From contig JABEUT010000054.1 of assembly GCA_013044305.1 (NCBI GenBank), forward strand, positions 1-7,297: 7,297 bases of DNA, in the 5' to 3' direction. The position numbers and the translations under genes are program-made. Under the pieces are notes generated by a model that did not search any database, was not told the origin of the DNA, and was given only the letters and a program-made list of their open reading frames with translations. Numbering within the stretch: the first letter of the stretch is position 1; each line of letters starts with the position of its first letter. Shown here one piece after another: positions 5,789 through 7,297 of the stretch. This DNA is from Bacteroidia bacterium. GTDB lineage: Bacteria; Bacteroidota; Bacteroidia; JABEUT01.

Positions 5789-6508
5789 TTATTTGCTATA
5801 GAGCATCCTTTCTTTAAACTTTGCCCTGTAAACGGTGCCAAGCGTAACCTGCTTTGGCCTTCCGTCATCAGCCGCAACACCGTTCAGCGTAAGAAGGTCG
5901 AATTCCACTTCCTTAACCGCTTCGAGCGATACAGCCTGCGATTTGTTCACCTGTACCAGCAAAGGGGAATTTGCCACCAGCCGTTCAATTTTGCAGTTCA
6001 TCAGCGTATATTTTTCCCCGCCTTTAAGCCATACCTGCTTGTTCCTCGGGTCAATTTCATCGGTTGATACAAGCAATATATCGGCAAGGCGCACCTTAAC
6101 TTTCTTACTCGATTCTGCCACATTGAACAGTTCAAATTCCTTCTTTTCGATGAGCAGGTCGTGGGCTTTGCGGAATGACTTGTACAGCCTGTCCTTCATC
6201 ACAGGTTTGGGTACGATGTCAATGGGCGAAATATTAAGTGCATCCCTGAATTTATGATCAATGCCCGAAATAAAAATAACCGGTTTGCAATCCAGCACCT
6301 GGGCAAGAGTGGTTCCGTCCATTACCGGCATTTGTATATCAAGCAGGCACAGGTCAAACTCCAGATTGGGCGCCTGCCGAAGGAATTCGGTCGGATCGGT
6401 GTATGAATGTACAACTTCCACGAGCGGCGACTCTTTGCAGAGCTGCAACAGCAAGGAGAGAAATTCGGGGTTGTCGTCGACTGCTACAGCCTGCAATTTC
6501 TTTATCAT
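5789..6508 (-). CDS. LytTR-type response regulator, orphan
   Basis: Cytoplasmic two-component response regulator of 239 residues, probably a transcription factor. The receiver domain (about 1-120) has Asp11/Asp12, phospho-acceptor Asp57 in LLDIQMPVMDG, switch Ser81 and Lys101 in PKP. The C-terminal part (about 135-235) follows the LytTR layout: VRLADILLVSTDEI, a strand with KYTLMNCKIERLV, VNKSQAVSLEAVKEVEF in place of the usual HRSYIVNL-type segment, and a final TVYRAKFKERM matching the closing helix region. The central motif is degenerate, so DNA-contact details may differ. No histidine kinase is beside it; the kinase at 4677-5690 is convergent and better matched to phoB. LytTR regulators in Bacteroidota are often paired with LytS/YehU-type kinases encoded elsewhere. 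It lies 108 bp downstream of sdhC on the same strand with no clear terminator or promoter between, so co-transcription is possible. No target can be named. Confidence 0.8.
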   Translation of the reverse strand: MIKKLQAVAVDDNPEFLSLLLQLCKESPLVEVVHSYTDPTEFLRQAPNLEFDLCLLDIQMPVMDGTTLAQVLDCKPVIFISGIDHKFRDALNISPIDIVPKPVMKDRLYKSFRKAHDLLIEKKEFELFNVAESSKKVKVRLADILLVSTDEIDPRNKQVWLKGGEKYTLMNCKIERLVANSPLLVQVNKSQAVSLEAVKEVEFDLLTLNGVAADDGRPKQVTLGTVYRAKFKERMLYSK

Positions 6509-6616
6509 CTCTTTTTATACGTTCAGTTACTGATATACAACTCGCTACTGTACATTACTGTATTAAAAGGCTGCATGCAATCACATAACATAAGGCAACC
6601 GGTCCGGACACAGGGG

Positions 6617-7294
6617 CTATTTCAGGGTGCCGCCCGCTATGCCGAAATAAAACAATACAGGAAATGACGAAAAACCAAGCCAGATAAAAACGGCAAAGCC
6701 TCTTGACGCCATTTCCCAGAATGAGGCGTAACTTTTATTATTTACACCAAGAGTATGTATGGCGGAGCGCAGGGCATGGCTCAAGTGAAATGCCAGAAAG
6801 GTTACCCCGGCTACATAGAGTGCAGCATAAACCGGGTTTTGGAAGGCGTCCTTAACCATGTCGGCGAGCTTCAGCCCTTCCGGCATACTTGTTATACGGT
6901 AAGGTAAAAAAAACTGGTAGAGGTGGCCTATTATGAAAAACAGGACAAACGAACCGGTTATGCCCATGTTGCGCGAAAACCATGAAGAACCGCCCGAAGC
7001 GGATGGGGCGTTATACTTTACCGAACGGGCTTTGTTGTTGCTTGCGGTAAGCTGTATAGCCGTAATAACGTGTATCAGTATGGCAGCAAACAGAAATACT
7101 TCAACAATCCTGATGATGATGTTATGCACCGCCGAATGTGAGTAATCATCGAACGCAGCGCCTTGATCGTTAAAGTAAAGGAGCAGGTTGCCATAAATGT
7201 GTTCCAGCAAAAAAACAATCAGGAACAAGCCGGTACAGGCCATTACTATTTTTCTGCCAATGGAAGAAGTTAGTGCAACCTTAAGGGTATTCAT
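6617..7294 (-). CDS. sdhC: Succinate dehydrogenase cytochrome b subunit (b558 family)
   Basis: Membrane anchor of succinate dehydrogenase (complex II) that carries heme b and passes electrons from the SdhA/SdhB head to menaquinone. The 225-residue protein has five predicted membrane helices (about 14-40, 59-83, 111-131, 157-178, 192-218), the pattern of the single-anchor, di-heme type found in Bacteroidota and related to Wolinella FrdC. Candidate heme-ligand histidines are His32, His75, His124 and His170 or His173, spaced about as in FrdC. Family-like segments include SSIGRKIVMACTGLFL at the N-terminus, ARSVKY after helix 2 and SRNM before helix 3. The ATG at 7294-7292 lies three bases from the window edge, so an upstream start cannot be excluded, but the N-terminus matches the family well. 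sdhA does not follow downstream as in the common sdhCAB order; the next gene is a response regulator. Upstream genes are outside the window. Confidence 0.9.
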   Translation of the reverse strand: MNTLKVALTSSIGRKIVMACTGLFLIVFLLEHIYGNLLLYFNDQGAAFDDYSHSAVHNIIIRIVEVFLFAAILIHVITAIQLTASNNKARSVKYNAPSASGGSSWFSRNMGITGSFVLFFIIGHLYQFFLPYRITSMPEGLKLADMVKDAFQNPVYAALYVAGVTFLAFHLSHALRSAIHTLGVNNKSYASFWEMASRGFAVFIWLGFSSFPVLFYFGIAGGTLK

Positions 7295-7297
7295 AAA

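Overview
The window looks like chromosomal DNA of a Bacteroidota bacterium, probably of the Chitinophagales/Sphingobacteriales kind. Evidence for this is the protein style (PstS lipoprotein, LytTR response regulator, di-heme SdhC of the b558 family), promoter-like boxes of the TANNTTTG type instead of TATAAT, and starts that mostly lack a clear Shine-Dalgarno sequence. It is mainly a phosphate-starvation (Pho) locus, followed by an unlinked regulator and a respiratory gene.

Layout. Positions 1-564 (minus) hold the first 188 codons of pstC, cut by the window edge. A 371-bp gap upstream of it contains a terminator for pstS, a possible promoter and a possible 22-codon leader ORF. pstS lies at 936-2015 (minus) and a probable phosphate-related outer-membrane porin at 2089-3540 (minus), with a perfect-stem hairpin terminator between them. 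The 208-bp divergent region 3541-3748 carries a Pho-box-like direct repeat and a good promoter box facing a phoB-type response regulator (3749-4429, plus). After 247 bp comes a PhoR-type sensor kinase with a TTG start (4677-5690, plus). Convergent to it is an orphan LytTR-type response regulator (5789-6508, minus). Upstream of that on the same strand is sdhC (6617-7294, minus), complete but ending 3 bases from the window edge.

How the genes fit together. The porin would carry phosphate across the outer membrane, PstS would bind it in the periplasm, and PstC (with PstA/PstB, presumably beyond the left edge) would import it. PhoR/PhoB would sense the state of this system and, through the Pho box in the divergent region, switch on the porin and possibly phoB itself. 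Separate terminators after the porin and after pstS suggest stepwise expression, with porin and binding protein made in excess over the permease.

I see no mobile element, CRISPR array, tRNA or rRNA, and no strong sign of an undescribed system. The most interesting signals are regulatory: the Pho box, the terminator crowded against the pstS start, the coding-like leader of pstC, and a kinase with no recognisable PAS or HAMP domain.
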